A DNA stretch of 64,000 nucleotides from Sisyra terminalis (Eukaryota > Arthropoda > Insecta > Neuroptera > Sisyridae), in contig OY292274.1 of the NCBI GenBank assembly GCA_958496175.1, positions 55,934,630 to 55,998,629 on the forward strand, written 5' to 3'. The translations under genes were made by a program, and so were the position numbers. Below the pieces are notes generated by a model. It was not told the origin of the DNA, did no database searches, and saw nothing but the letters and a program-made list of their open reading frames with translations. This document shows, piece by piece, positions 12,976 through 26,000 of this stretch. Numbering within the stretch: the first letter of the stretch is position 1; each line of letters starts with the position of its first letter.

Positions 12976-15900
12976 TTAAAGTAACAATTTAAGACATGAT
13001 ATTATTAGTAAACTTTTTTATTTAAATAGTCTAAGTTTAACCCATTGATGCAAACCATTGTTGATTACTCTCATGTTAAAGATTTACATGAGTGGAAAAA
13101 ATGCCCAATTTTCATATTTTTTTTCCTTATAAAAAAAATATTTTTTATTAACTTTTTAATGTTTTAAACATACACATTTGACAAAGAATTTCCAAAAACT
13201 TTTCATTACGACGTCATTTCTGATGATCCTTCGGAAAAAAATGTGTCCCATTGACAGCAGAACTCTAATGGCAAGATAATTCAAAGCGAAGAAAATTCGA
13301 AAGTTCTTTCAATACAAAAAAATGTAAATTGCGATGAAATTAATTTTCAATATTGCTACTTAATTCGTTTAAAGTCTCTTCCCTTACTCTATATTTGTAT
13401 CTTGCTGATGTTCATATTTATTGACGATCTTTCTAATTCTTTGCATTATAATTTCGCTGTTAATTATTTTCATTGATCAACGTCTAGTCATAGGATAACA
13501 GCTAAAAAGTTCCGAAATATTTATGAAGAATAAAAAAATTGATTTACAACACAAAGGCATATAAAATACTAGCAAAAAAATTGTAATATAAAATGTCTTA
13601 CTTTTCACACTTAGTTTCCATCCCTCTAGAGATATTTGATTCGAAAATTCGTGAGACGAATAGTTCAAACTATTCAAATTAGAACACTTAAAATTAATTA
13701 CTGGGAATCTTAATTGCTCAAATTAATAATATTTATGAAAATATGTAAGCTTTGTAAACCCATGTTTCATTAAGTAGAACCATCCATCAATTCACTCAAT
13801 CAAAGCTGGGGTCAACATTATCTTACTATCACAAACTATTTCAAGCAAAACGCAAACATTGTTATATGAATCTAAAATGTAATGTAAACTACTTAGTTAT
13901 GAGTAGTTATAGTAGTAAATGCTTGTAATTCCATTAAAAAGAAAATCTTTTTGATAAACAAAAATGATTTAAGGTGAATTTTATTTTTCTTATAAGAAAC
14001 ATATATAAAATTTAATTCATTTGGAAAATTTTATTTTTAATTGGAAATTTTTTTATTAATTTTATGCGTGGTTTTCGTATAATTTTGAATGTATACCTAT
14101 ATCGCACTTTTAAAGTAAAATGATTTTACAAGAACGACCAAATACAATCTGAGAAATTATTTAAATTCGATATAACTACATTAAACGTTCGCAAAATAAG
14201 AACACCAATTCCATTTCTGTGCTCAATTAAGCAAATGAACATTGGATAATTAATAACTTTGTAATAATGAAACGTCACAGCTGTTCATTAAAGCTTATTT
14301 TGTTTCTCAATAAGAGACTAAAATTAGCTGCAATTTATATAATTTATGTCGCCGATTTTATTCTTCCATTTACTTTGCATTTCATCTATTTAAATCGTTT
14401 GCGACTGATTGCATCAATGTTGAAATGTTTGGTGTTTGTTATACGATACGCACATTGTATTGAAAACTTGGGTATGAAATATTATTTGGAATTTATTTTA
14501 TTGTAGACTCTTTTGAAATGTTTGCTTCGTTTTTATATATTTTTTTTTCATTTAAAACAACTTACGTTTTCATGGGTTATATTACATAAGTATATTTACT
14601 TACACAAAAACATTATGTCAAAAGATTGTTTTTTAATAAAATATTCATTTTCTTGAAGTGTAATTCTTAGTACCTGCCAAGTTATGAAAAAAAATCCGAA
14701 GCGAAACATTTTTTTCGTATCTTTAATAAAAAATGAAATTATTAAAAGTTATACACGAACAAGTATGCTATTTGAACTTTTATACTTTTGAAAGCTTTTG
14801 GCCTTCATTTATTACTGTGTTCTCAAACTCTTAAAAAGCTTACGTAAACCTCAAGGCAATAACTACAAAAAAATTATCTCTTCTAAAAACGTACATTGTA
14901 TTCAATAAATTCAATAAAGCATAGGCAAAACAGAAACATAAATGTTCGCAACTTTTTCAGCGAACGTTGGTGGTGGTGGTGTTGTGCATCGTGTAACCCA
15001 TGATGGATGTTGAATTCTATTTTTCTGTTATTGTCTAGATAATAAAGGAAAATTTACAAACAATTTCAAAGTATAAAAGACAGCATTTGCGTTTTCTATT
15101 CGAGAAAAGTTTTTACAAATTTTAGCAAATTCAACTTCGTCTTCGTCTTCTTCTTCTTTTCTGAATATCAAAGTGAAAAAGAAAACAAACTTTTCCAGCA
15201 AATCAGTGACACACATAAATAGAGCTGGATTGCTCTAGTAAAGCAAAAAAATTCAATCAAATTTTCAAACTTTCTGTGGTTTGCAACTGTGGTATAATAA
15301 TGATATTTGACTTTAGATATTCTTTTTTGCTTGCTTTTTTTTTCTTTCTATTCCTGTAATTTAATTCTTATGCAATTACGTTTCCGATTTTTTATTACCT
15401 ACCATCTTAATGATTTTCTATTTTGTAACAAAAGATATTCTATACTTGGTTGTCTACATCATTATCTACGTGAAAATTAGACCAAGCTAAGCTTAACGTA
15501 AAGATGTAAGATGACCTTAGTTCTAGTTAGTAATTATGTACCTAATAACATTGTGACCTCCACAAAGGATCTGTCTTATTAGATTAACTCTGTCTAATTG
15601 AGGTTAATAATAACTATGCAGAAGAAAGGAAACCTATATTCACATATTTTATAGCCAAACTTCTGATGGTGAATTTACTATAGAAAAAATACGTTTTTAT
15701 TTCGTTCATCAAGTCTTAACCAATAAATTCACATTCTTTGAGATACATAATATCTATACATCAGAAAATTATAAATTATATATAGAGAATGCAAGATCAT
15801 TGTAATTAAACATCCTTTTATTTATTGCATTCATTTAAGGTTTTTTATCTTTTACTGACGTTGGCAGCAAGCATTACATTATCTATTAACTATTTGCAAT

Positions 15901-16911
15901 CGTTTCTGTATTTTTCATTTCCACTAAATTACAACCCATTTCAAAGTTCGATTGTATATTGACTGGCTATTGAAATACGTTTTACCCAAATAACAGTAGT
16001 CTTTCCACTCGAAACATCGAAATTATTTGCTTGAACCGATAACATATTTCATGTTATCAGTAAATTTAATTGTTAATAAATTACGCTCCCACCATTATCT
16101 GTAACTGTTGGCTTTTACTAATTATAACATTAAATGTCAGGGCAGATCAATGCTTGAATTTTCATCTTTAATTAATTAATGCGAATCAGTTATGCTGAAA
16201 ATTTCACACTAATTATGTGTGCTATCACTTTCAATTGATATTTACAAATAGCATAGATTGTTTCATACTGGGTGGATTGAAAACTCGTTTTTTTATTGAT
16301 TAAATAAATATTTGAAGTTAATAATTACACTCAACATATTCTTGATAGATTTAAAGTATTCCGATTCTTCTTTTCATATGCTATCAATACGCATTTTGTT
16401 TACATAATACGCAATCTTTAATCATATGTATTAGATGATATAGTTTTGAGAGAATTGATTGTTGATCATTTTACTTAGTAGAAATTTTAAATTTAATACT
16501 TCATTAACTTTCTTTATTATCAAATTAATTTATGCATGAAAAAGTATTGATCTAATTGTTTTCAGTAAAAAAAAGGGGAACTGAAGTTGATTTACAGTTT
16601 GACAATATTATTGCCGGGAATACTCACGCCTCTTAGGACAATGATCTCATAATTTTTGCTTTAGTATAATTTAAAAGTATATAGTTGGTAAGTTTAAGTA
16701 AACAACTAACAACTAACTAAAATCACATTAATATTTGTGGGTTAATTTTAGTAATTAATCGTAATTTATAAGTCTCTATGAAATTATATCAAGAATTTTT
16801 CATCAAGACATGGCAGTACTTATCATAGACTCCAATTTGTATTTGCTGAATGTCAGATGTTATAATTTACATCACGAGACTATGTGTTTTCAATGAATAT
16901 TTTCAGATATA

Positions 16912-17855
16912 CGAGGTGTGATCAAAAAGTTCCCGGAATAAACCCCGTTTGGCGCTCCCATTATTCCGATTTGAATTCTGTGTTTTTTGTTTAGTTGATA
17001 CATTTGTTGTTAATATTCCCTCTAAATCTTAGCGTCATTGCTTGACATTTGTAAAAGTTACGTAGCCAAGAGTACATCTATTTTTGTGTATTTTGGCGAT
17101 TTTTTACAATTTTAGAAATGGATTTAAATTTGTAACAACTAATTTGTATTAAATTTTGCGTAAAAAACGGATTTTATGTGGCGCGAACGGGAAATGGAAT
17201 TGTTGGAAAAGTATTTCGGTAAAGATTCTCTAAAGAAAACCAGTGGCACGGGCGATTCAAAGGTGGTCGTGACTCAATCGAAGATGATGGACGTCGTGGC
17301 AGACCATCGACATCGAAAACCAACGAAAACATTGATAAAGTAAAAAAAATGTTGGTCAATAACCGTAAATTAACCATCAGAGAGATAGCGGAGGGCTTGA
17401 ACATTGTCTATGAATCCGTCCAAAACAATTTGGTTAATGATTTGGGTTTCCGTCGTATAGCAGTAAAGTTGGATTTTGCACCATGATAATGCAGCATCTC
17501 ACAGTGCCATCATTATTCGAAATTTTTTGACGAAAAATACAACGAATACCATCCAACAGCCACCGAATTCACCTGTTATGATTCTCTATGATTTCTTTCT
17601 GTTCAATCGAGTTTAAAAACTACTACGGGGAACGCGTTTCAGCAATCGAGAGGAAGTAATGGAAAAATCGCAGGAAGCACTGATGGGCATATCGAAAATC
17701 GAATATAAAAATATTTCGAGGATTGGATCAAACGCTGGCATAAGTGTGTTGCAGTCGATGAGGATTACTTTGAAGGGGACAATAAAGATTAAGATGAATA
17801 AACTTGTATATTTATTTTTCTAGACAAATTCCGGGCACTTTTTGAACACACCTCG
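16912..17855 (+). mobile_element. Internally deleted mariner (Tc1/mariner) element
   Basis: The inverted ends CGAGGTGTGATCAAAAAGTT (left) and AACACACCTCG (right) sit between TA dinucleotides, as expected for mariner. The plus strand carries a decayed transposase. An N-terminal helix-turn-helix part includes RFKGGRDSIEDDGRRGRPS and LTIREIAEGLNI, and the C-terminal catalytic part includes HHDNAASHSA and PPNSP...YDFFLF. Two of the three catalytic aspartates (HDN and the D of YDFFLF) remain. The section with the first one is deleted, cutting the element from the usual 1.3 kb to 944 bp. Stops and frameshifts are numerous, so it cannot make transposase. It lies in sense orientation in the Side-family intron. 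Confidence 0.9.
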
Positions 17856-17904
17856 TATATTTTCTTAATAATGATTTTAATTGTATGTTTTTTAATATTG
17901 TTAC

Positions 17905-17950
17905 ACGTAGGTTACCTGATGAAGTCAGAATTACACTGACGAAACGTTGC
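17905..17950 (+). ncRNA. Hammerhead-ribozyme-like core (degenerate)
   Basis: CTGATGA (17916-17922) is followed by a perfect 5-bp stem, GTCAG/CTGAC, with a 7-base loop, and then GAAAC (17941-17945). This is the order of the hammerhead catalytic core: CUGANGA, stem II, GAAA. One extra A sits between CUGAUGA and stem II. I cannot see convincing stems I and III or an unambiguous cleavage triplet, so activity is doubtful. In animals such motifs often accompany Penelope-like retroelements; that origin is inferred here. It begins about 60 bp after the mariner end. Confidence 0.4.
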
Positions 17951-18049
17951 AAATTAAATTAATTAAAAGAAAACATTGATAAATTGGTCTACAACATCCT
18001 GAACTTTTTTTTTGTTTTACATATATATTTGGATCTGAAACAATGGAGA

Positions 18050-18245
18050 TACTTAGTATACAAAAACTGATAATATATACAAGGCAAACTTGCTGAACTT
18101 TGGGCATTTAACTCGAAGAACTGAAGAATTGGAGTTACTTATAGTTGAAAGAAAAGTAATCATAGTAAAGGAAAACTCTCCACTTGATGGTATAACCGTA
18201 CAAAGGATCTAACAGGGATGAAAAGACAAAAGAAAGGGACTCTTT
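18050..18245 (+). mobile_element. LINE (RTE-like) 3' coding fragment
   Basis: One plus-strand frame reads LNFGHLTRRTEELELLIVER followed by KVIIVKENSPLDG. The pattern 'FGHLxRR...LLIxEGKxxGKR' is the conserved stretch after the reverse-transcriptase domain in RTE-like non-LTR retrotransposons. Frameshifts and stops break it. Only this 3' part is present, as expected of an old 5'-truncated copy. Similar fragments occur near 27.4-27.7 and 28.6-28.9 kb in the next intron. Confidence 0.6.
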
Positions 18246-18366
18246 TGTTACATTTAAAATTTTATAAGGATCTATATAGTTCATAGAATTATAGTTTTAT
18301 TTGAACACTTTTGCATTTCTAAACATTAAAGAAAAGATTTACACGTAAAGCTTTGTATAGTTATTT

Positions 18367-18565
18367 TCGATACATATGCGTAAAGTGAGGTTTTCTAGTA
18401 GGATGAAATTGATGCACGGGTTGAAGGGACTGATCATTCACAACGAGATCGAGTGCGCTGTGTACCCCCACACAGCGCACTCGATCTCGTTGGGTATGAT
18501 CAGTCCCTTCAGCAAAAGTCTCAATTTCGTCCAACTAGATACCTCACTTTAAGCATAAGTATCGA
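18367..18565. repeat. Foldback with a 23-bp perfect GC-rich hairpin tip
   Basis: The two halves are complementary almost throughout: TCGATACATATGCGTAAAGT at the left is matched by the end near 18565. The tip is a perfect 23-bp stem (18441-18463 with 18470-18492) closed by the six bases ACCCCC. The stem is GC-rich against an A/T-rich background. No flanking duplication was found. It may be a miniature foldback element or part of a larger one. Confidence 0.75.
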
Positions 18566-18568
18566 ACA

Positions 18569-18925
18569 AAATTTTTTGTAACGACTGCTTCTAAATTTCA
18601 ACAGAAACAGATTGAGAAATTAATTATTGTTATTTATATATGAAAAATTTCAACTCTATAGTAAGAATAATTTATAGAAAAATTATGAATAAAAACAACA
18701 TTTTAGTTTAAACTACAGTCTAAATAATTACCTATATTACTTATTTCTTATCAAAGTTTATTTAGGTATCAATTTATTTTACTTTTCCGCACTGTTATTT
18801 ACTTTCGCGCACGGTTTCTCTACTTTCGCGCACGCTTGCCACCACGATGAGAAAATGGCTCTTTATCCCCGCCACACAACGCACGAAAGTTCAACTTTAG
18901 AAGAAGTCGTTACAAAAAATTATTT
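18569..18925. repeat. Short element bounded by 27-bp inverted repeats
   Basis: The left end has TTTTTTGTAACGACTGCTTC (18572-18591) and the right end its complement with one mismatch (18896-18922). Between them the direct repeat ACTTTCGCGCACG occurs twice near 18800-18835, in an unusually CpG-containing patch. It directly abuts the 18367-18565 foldback. A miniature inverted-repeat element is likely; no coding sequence is present. Confidence 0.55.
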
Positions 18926-21900
18926 TTAACCAATTTTATTTAGTTCTACACTAGCATTTAGCACAAACTGATATATTTTTAGTATTTTAACTGTAGGTAC
19001 CTTTAAAAGCAGCAATCTTTTTAACATTGAAATTGGAAAGTTTTTTTCTCAGTATTTGTTTTTGAATATGAATAAAAACAAAACTATATATTTGGAAAGT
19101 TCAGTGCCTCAATGCTTTTCGGTTTGATAAAATAAGTAACCTTAGTAGTTTGGTTTTGAAGAAGTCTTACAAAATTGAGGACATTAGGCAATCATGGGTT
19201 CAAAAATTTTTAAAAATTATTTGAATCACTTGTAAAATAGTTATAGTCAAACGTTCTAATTCAAAAATAGGAAGAAATTATATTTAATCTTAAAAAATAC
19301 AAAATTAATTGAGGACATTAATCAATAGTACATTGTATACACACCAAACCGTATACAAATTTGGTACAAATATATGGTCAAGTATAATTGAAAATATTTT
19401 GTAACTGCCCCGTATAATTTACTAGTTAATGATCCAGTTATACTTGTTTCGACAAACAAGTAGTAAAACTAATTATTATTTCTACTTAGATATAGGTACT
19501 TTAAAATTCAACTTGTTGCTAAAATATTATATCTTATACTTGAAAAAGGATATTTTTTTCCTGAATTCACAATTATATTTTTCAAATATTTATTTGCAAT
19601 AAAATTGTATTTCGAATAAAAATAAGAAACGATAATAAAACTTTTTTATACTCACTGATTCTTAAACTAATGCTTGTAGCATCGCAATTTCATTGCTCAA
19701 GCACTGAACAAATATTAAACTTTAAAACCATATTTTATCACACAAACTTTCAACATAAACTTTTTGTTTCATTTTTAATACACCAATAGCTTAGCCATAA
19801 TAAAAAAAATATCAATAATAATTATATCTGTATAAAATTGAACTATTCTTTTTTTTATGGGAAAAGTATATAAATTTATCACGTTTTAATTTAAAACTAA
19901 CGCCATTGTATAATTTTTGCCTTATTTATCATTATATCACACTAATCTCTAGATATTTGATTAATTTTTAAAAAAGTTCGACTATAATAATGTTTTGAAA
20001 CATTGTACAATATGATAGGGTATCTATGTTTTTTATTATTGCATCACAATATTCCAGAAAACGTGCTAAATAGTTTTTATAGAGCTTTAATAATGCTTGT
20101 TTATTAATATGTTTCCAACTGATATGATATTGTAATTTTCATTTGTAAAATGTAAATGAATTAATAGGTAACATTTTTGTTTTATATGTTTACCATCAAG
20201 GGAATAAATAATACCAACTACAATCTATGCACTGTTTAAATATTTCCCACTATATTCGTTTCATTACCTGGCGTCGATATTAAAAATTAAATTGAAATTA
20301 ATACTCGAACATTTGAAAATCATGTTTAAATAGATATTTGCTTTTCCAATTTCTAGCTTAATTAGTTAATACTAGCAGGATTTGAATGTACTGTGTATTG
20401 AATTAATTTGTTTTTCTTAATATAATTTGGAAATTGGAAATTGAATAGTTTTGATAATTGATTAGTTGGTGATAATTATAATGAACTAACTTAAAAAACG
20501 TACATAAATGTATTAATCATTAATTGCACATTAATTACACATGTGTAAAGTATATTGCCAACATTCTTTTCTAAAACAAGAAAAAAAAACGTTGAATGTT
20601 ATTTGAGAATTTTTTGCGAAGTTTTATTTTAAAATTTTCTGAAAGTTTTAAATAAAATTTCATACTTCGCTTTGGAATGAAATTTTAAAAATCTACACAA
20701 AACAAGCAATGAAAATGGTGTATGTAATAAAAATTGCTTAAGCGCGGAAAAAATTTGCTTTTTTTGTAATGTAAAATATTAATCAGCCAGCACAAACATA
20801 GTAACAATGTATTAGTAAAATTTGTAATTGTTTTACAAAATCGATACGTTTGTCGTATTTTATACAAAAAGTACAGTTGTAGAACTGAAAGTTATCTGAT
20901 TTGAATAGAATAATGAGATTTTTTTTTCCAAATCGAAAATGAGAAATAAACTTTTCAAATCTAGTCATCAATCAAAAGGAAAAAAATGGCACCGTTTGAC
21001 TATAATTGCAATTAAAATTGACCTTACTTTAATTGTACACTATATAGGCAGAATGCACGCAAGCAATAAATAACGCATACACTGCAGGCGAGCGTATTGA
21101 TGATATGTTTCAATGATTATATTTCATACTTCCATATATCATTGGAATGTTAAAATTTGACAGTGGCTTTTTACATTTAATTAAGTGTTTGTATATCAGT
21201 GATATATCCAAGAATTAATTGTAAATGATAGTTGATATGAAAACTTGATTTAAGTTGAATTTAACCAGTGAATTCGTAAATTGAAGTTTCTAATAATTTT
21301 TTGCTCAATTTTAATAAAGAAAACATAAAAATGAAGAGAATTTTTTATTGAAGTAGTCTTCAAGTGGTTTACATATTTAATATTCATCCCATTCCCAAAA
21401 ATATAGGATCTATAAGTTCAAAACTCATGCCCATCAATACATTTCGATTTGTTTATTCAAATTGTATAGCCCACCTAATGATTTTATTGAGTATTAAAAT
21501 AATCAGTTGAATATAGTTTTCACATATAATCGAATAAAATTGATTTCTTAAGAACAAATAAATTTTGAATAGAGAAGCGTGATAGACATGCCGACAACAA
21601 TCAAAGATTGTCTTAAATACAGATGAAGAAACTAGAAAGACCTTAGAACTCCTTAAAAAAAATTATATGATAAAATAAAAACAAAAAAATAAACCAATCA
21701 AATATTATCAATAAATGTACATATAAGTTACGTTTGTTTAACTCTATATTTAATCTTATACTTATTGTACAATTTATTTATTTTTTATTACTTAAGAATC
21801 GAACACTGTAATTACCAATTTTTAACATGTATTTGAATTAGTCATTAATAACTATGTTGTTATATAGTGACTCTAAATAAAACAAAAAAAAAATTTGAAT

Positions 21901-22804
21901 AAGTCAAGCAATGCACTAACGTCATATGATAGCGTTCACTCTATGTTCAATGCACGTAGCTATCAGCCAATGGGATTGCGAGATTTAAAAATTTTCATTT
22001 GTTTTGATTGTTGAAATTTTAAAAATTTAAGAAAACCACTCCCACTGCCAAGCTAATGCAATGCATGTGCATATGCATATACAAATACGTATAGGGAAAT
22101 ATGGAACGCTTTGTGCTCTGACGTCATTCGGGGCCTATCAATACATGGATTATGATTGATGGGCTAGAATTAAAAATTCTTTAAAATAAATAGCGAAAAG
22201 TTAAAATTAAGTTTATTTAATAGGAAATAACCTTTCATAAAAATTACAGATAAATGAAATAATTAACTAGAGAGAGAGAGAGAATATTATTGCAGTTAAT
22301 TGTAATAGTAAAATGAATATTGTTAATAAATGCAATTATGAATTTCGAATTTGTCAGTTTCCATGTATGATAATAATATTAGGATATTAGGAAAATAATT
22401 TCAAAATCTTTGTTTATCTTAGAATATACTAATTATCATTAGTGTTATGATTATATCCACAGTAACATTTATCTTTTTTAATTACTTTTTTTAGAAAGAT
22501 CATAATAGCACCACAGGTGTGTCCTATCCAGAAAAAAAATTATTGCAGTTCTTAGTGCAAAATATAACTCCGTTAAATCTATCATTGCTACAGTTTTATG
22601 AATATTTTTTTAGATGAATTCCTACTAATAACATTTAAAGTAATAACGCATTTATTATAATTAGTTTTGTGTGAAGATTTATATATTTACTCAAAAAATA
22701 TGGTCTCTGAAATAATAAATAGCATTGCCTATACAAGGTAGATTTTTTGTTGATTTTTATTGTATTTATATATGTGTTGTTCAATCATTTATCTTGTGTT
22801 CCAG

Positions 22805-23011
22805 GCCGACCAGAACCGACTGTTCGATGGTGGAGAAATGGTACCTTGATTGATTCCACGGATAGATCTACTTCATTTAAAAACGTTCGTACCAATGAAC
22901 TATTGGTGCGAAACCTTCGCCGAGAAGACCAACATGCTACCTACACATGCCAAGCTTCAAATAACAACATCAGTCAACCAGTGTCAGCCACTGTAACAAT
23001 AGAAATATACT
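22805..23011 (+). CDS. Sidestep-family protein, exon encoding rest of Ig2
   Basis: The acceptor TTCCAG and donor TGTAAGT frame 207 bases that join the 11142-11252 exon through a Gly codon. The peptide GRPEPTVRWWRNGTLIDSTD contains the Ig core tryptophans (RWWRNG). It goes on through TNELLVRNLRREDQHATYTC, which is the second disulphide cysteine in the usual D-x-A-x-Y-x-C context, and ends SATVTIEIY. Together the two exons make one complete V/I-type Ig domain. The exon leaves in phase 1. Confidence 0.9.
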
Positions 23012-26000
23012 GTAAGTTTTCCTTAAATTTTATACCCAAACCTTTTTGCAATTCCATATCTCACTTTAATCAAATTGGAAATAATTATAAACTGTATTTT
23101 TTTAAATAAATGCCTCGTTATCCTGTACCTTCTTTTCAAAAATTGCATCTACCGTAAAAAATTTTGATATAATGGAGGAATAACTTTTTAATGATGATTT
23201 AAAATTACCTACTTTTTTCTGCAACCCATGCTACAATAATGTTGGTACATGTACAAACAAATACGGATAGAGTATAAAACTAATATAGTGTTGTATAATG
23301 AATATTGGCAAACATTAATTATTGAGATTGAAGGTTTATAATTGATACTCGTACAGTGGCTAACCTCGATCAACCCTCGTCGTCATTGCACAAAAGCTAC
23401 AATTATTGAGCGAAAATAAACGCAACAAAATCAGTATTTGCCACATCTATGACCACAGAGTGTTAAATATTTCGTTTAGATTCTAAAATTATTTACATAT
23501 ACTGTAACATTTCAATGGCCTTAATTTTTGTTTTGACAACTTTGAAATTGACTCCTATTCAGGTTAACAAATTCAAAAAAAAATTAATTAGCATCTACCT
23601 CCTATTCAAAGATAATACATCTATTTGGTATTCAAAATATAAAAAGCTATATTTGAATAGAAAAAAATATCGTTCATTATGTTATCATTTTCAATTACAT
23701 ATTTTAAGGTCGGTATTTTCACATTTAGAAAGTGGCATTTTATCTTTTAGTTTAAATTTTATCCGGAGAATCAAAAATACATGTGTAATTTGCGTCTAAG
23801 AATAGTGATATGTTTAGGATAAATGTATACAGTTTATTGCACAGATAAATATTGATGTGTCAAATTGCTATCCTATGGATATGATTTGGCAATCAAAAAT
23901 ATTTCTAAAATATATTTGTCTTTTATATATATATATCTTTCTTACCGTAAAAAATAAGGTTAATACTTCGATGTAAGCGACTCTCCCACGATGGTAATTT
24001 TAGCGCAACAAAAATTCACAATAAATTATAATATCTTTAATACCTTATAATAGTTCATATTAACTTTAATAGCTTTTTTGTTACTTTGTGTAATACACAA
24101 CTTAGAACTGTAGTTTGTCCCGTAAGTGTAAGGCCAGGCAAAGATAATGGAAAAGGGTTAGCTCAGTATTACCAGAGGTCCCTAATTTTGCAAGATCTCC
24201 CGGGTTTGGACTAATAGATTGTCTTGCTCAGGACCGCTTTATTTATGAACTATTCAATAAAATTGTTATGAATTGAGTGATCTATTTATTATATCATTAA
24301 CTATCACTTATGACGAAATATAATGTTTCGGAAATAACTTAATTCCAATATAACTAGCAAAAATATTTTTGAATACTATGGGTAAAGTGACAAAAGGAAG
24401 CCCAATAGGAACTACTATTGTCGGTATTTATTTTTTTTATTAGGTTGTCTCGTTTTGTGCACCTTAATCCCGATTTTTCTAATTACATACATTTTAAGAA
24501 TCCCGATTTGGTAAAATAAAAACGTGGTGACTTTGGAGTAGCGGTTTTTCCTACAGTTTGATGAGTGTATATTTTTGTAATTTATATTACAAAAGCAACA
24601 AGAAAAATTTGAGAAATCTTCGACTATTACTGTTAATTTATGTTGGTCATAATTATTTAATAAAATCAAACACTTATTTGGGATAGTAATCTTCTAGTTT
24701 TGGTTCTTTACACAAACAATTGTTTTTCCCTCCTCATTGCACCTCCCCCTTCTGGCCAAATCTTGGACCCGTTTATGATATATACACAGATCATAATAAA
24801 CATCAATATGAAAGGACAAAATATATTATTGGAAAGTAGGATTTGTCAGGACAAATAACAGCTACTCCACCTAATTTGGGACTAGTTATATAGAAAAGCG
24901 ATTTTTACTAAAAAATATTTCCAAATCGGAGTTTGAAATTCTAATCATAATTTACATTTTTGATGATGAGTATTGCTGGTTAAAAAGAAAAGAAAAGAAA
25001 AGGATGCACAGCTGTGTTAACTAACAATTCTTAATTTCATTCCTGTAATTATATAAAAAAAAAACGATTGTGTTGTATGTTGTACTTTGTTGTGATTTCC
25101 AACTAAAACAAATGGCATTACCATTGTGACCTATAATTTTTTGATACTAATTAAAGCTCCTTTTGCATAAAATTACGAGACTCTATTTTACAGTAATTAT
25201 TTCAATGGAAGTTATTTTGAAAAATTAAATTATATGTTTTCACCTGAACTCATTATAAAAACGTTAATATTCCAACAACTGTTCTAGTTGACAATTTATT
25301 AAATAAATTGTTAGGTTCCTCTATAGAACATCTAAGTGGTATAGCAAACACTTAAGTTTTAAGAGGTACTTCTCTCGCAAAGAAGAAGCTATTACAATTA
25401 TTGACACAATAAACAGCGAACACTAGTGTCATAAGTGTGATCCTTGGGGCGTAGGTCATACGTTCGATCATAATTTCTCCTAAAGTGACCAACATTTTAT
25501 TGGTTGTAACCTTTCGAAGTCACCAACTTGCCAACTTCCATTATTGATTGCTTTCACAACCTTATACATAAATGTATATTTTCGTGGTGTGATAAATTTA
25601 TATGAAACGTTTTGAAACTTTGAATAAGACAGTCAATATTAATTTCGAAAAAGTTTTAATATCGGAATTCATTTTAATAAAATATTTGGTATTTTCGTCT
25701 CGTTTGAGAAACCAATATCAATAACTCACGTGATACTATCGTACAATGTGTCCCCATTCAGAGCAGCTTCAAGTATAATATTTAGTTGTCTATTTGAATA
25801 CATGATAAAGTGGTAGACGGTAGCATCTGCATTTGAAACATTAAGAAAGAGAATCTTCAAAGGCGCTAAAGGGATATCTAAATTTGAAATTCATGATGAT
25901 AGAGAAAATTTCAATTACCATAACTCACAGAAGAAAGAATACGTCCTCAACAAACTACGATCCATATGCATTTATTTTAGTAAAGCAGTAAAAGATTACG

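Larger units (their letters stand above)
11253..22804. other. Intron of 11.5 kb, transposon-rich
   Basis: The intron has a GTGAGT donor and TGTGTTCCAG acceptor. It holds a TTAA-flanked element (12.2-13.0 kb), a mariner remnant (16.9-17.9 kb), a hammerhead-like core, an RTE-type fragment and two inverted-repeat structures near 18.4-18.9 kb. A short AG microsatellite lies at 22269-22283. At 21998-22040 is a stretch repeated near 58335-58385. The intervals 13.0-16.9 kb and 18.95-21.9 kb contain nothing I recognise beyond A/T-rich sequence. Confidence 0.8.

Noticed and set aside
17174..17404. 76-codon minus-strand frame
   Set aside because: Antisense shadow of the mariner transposase remnant.
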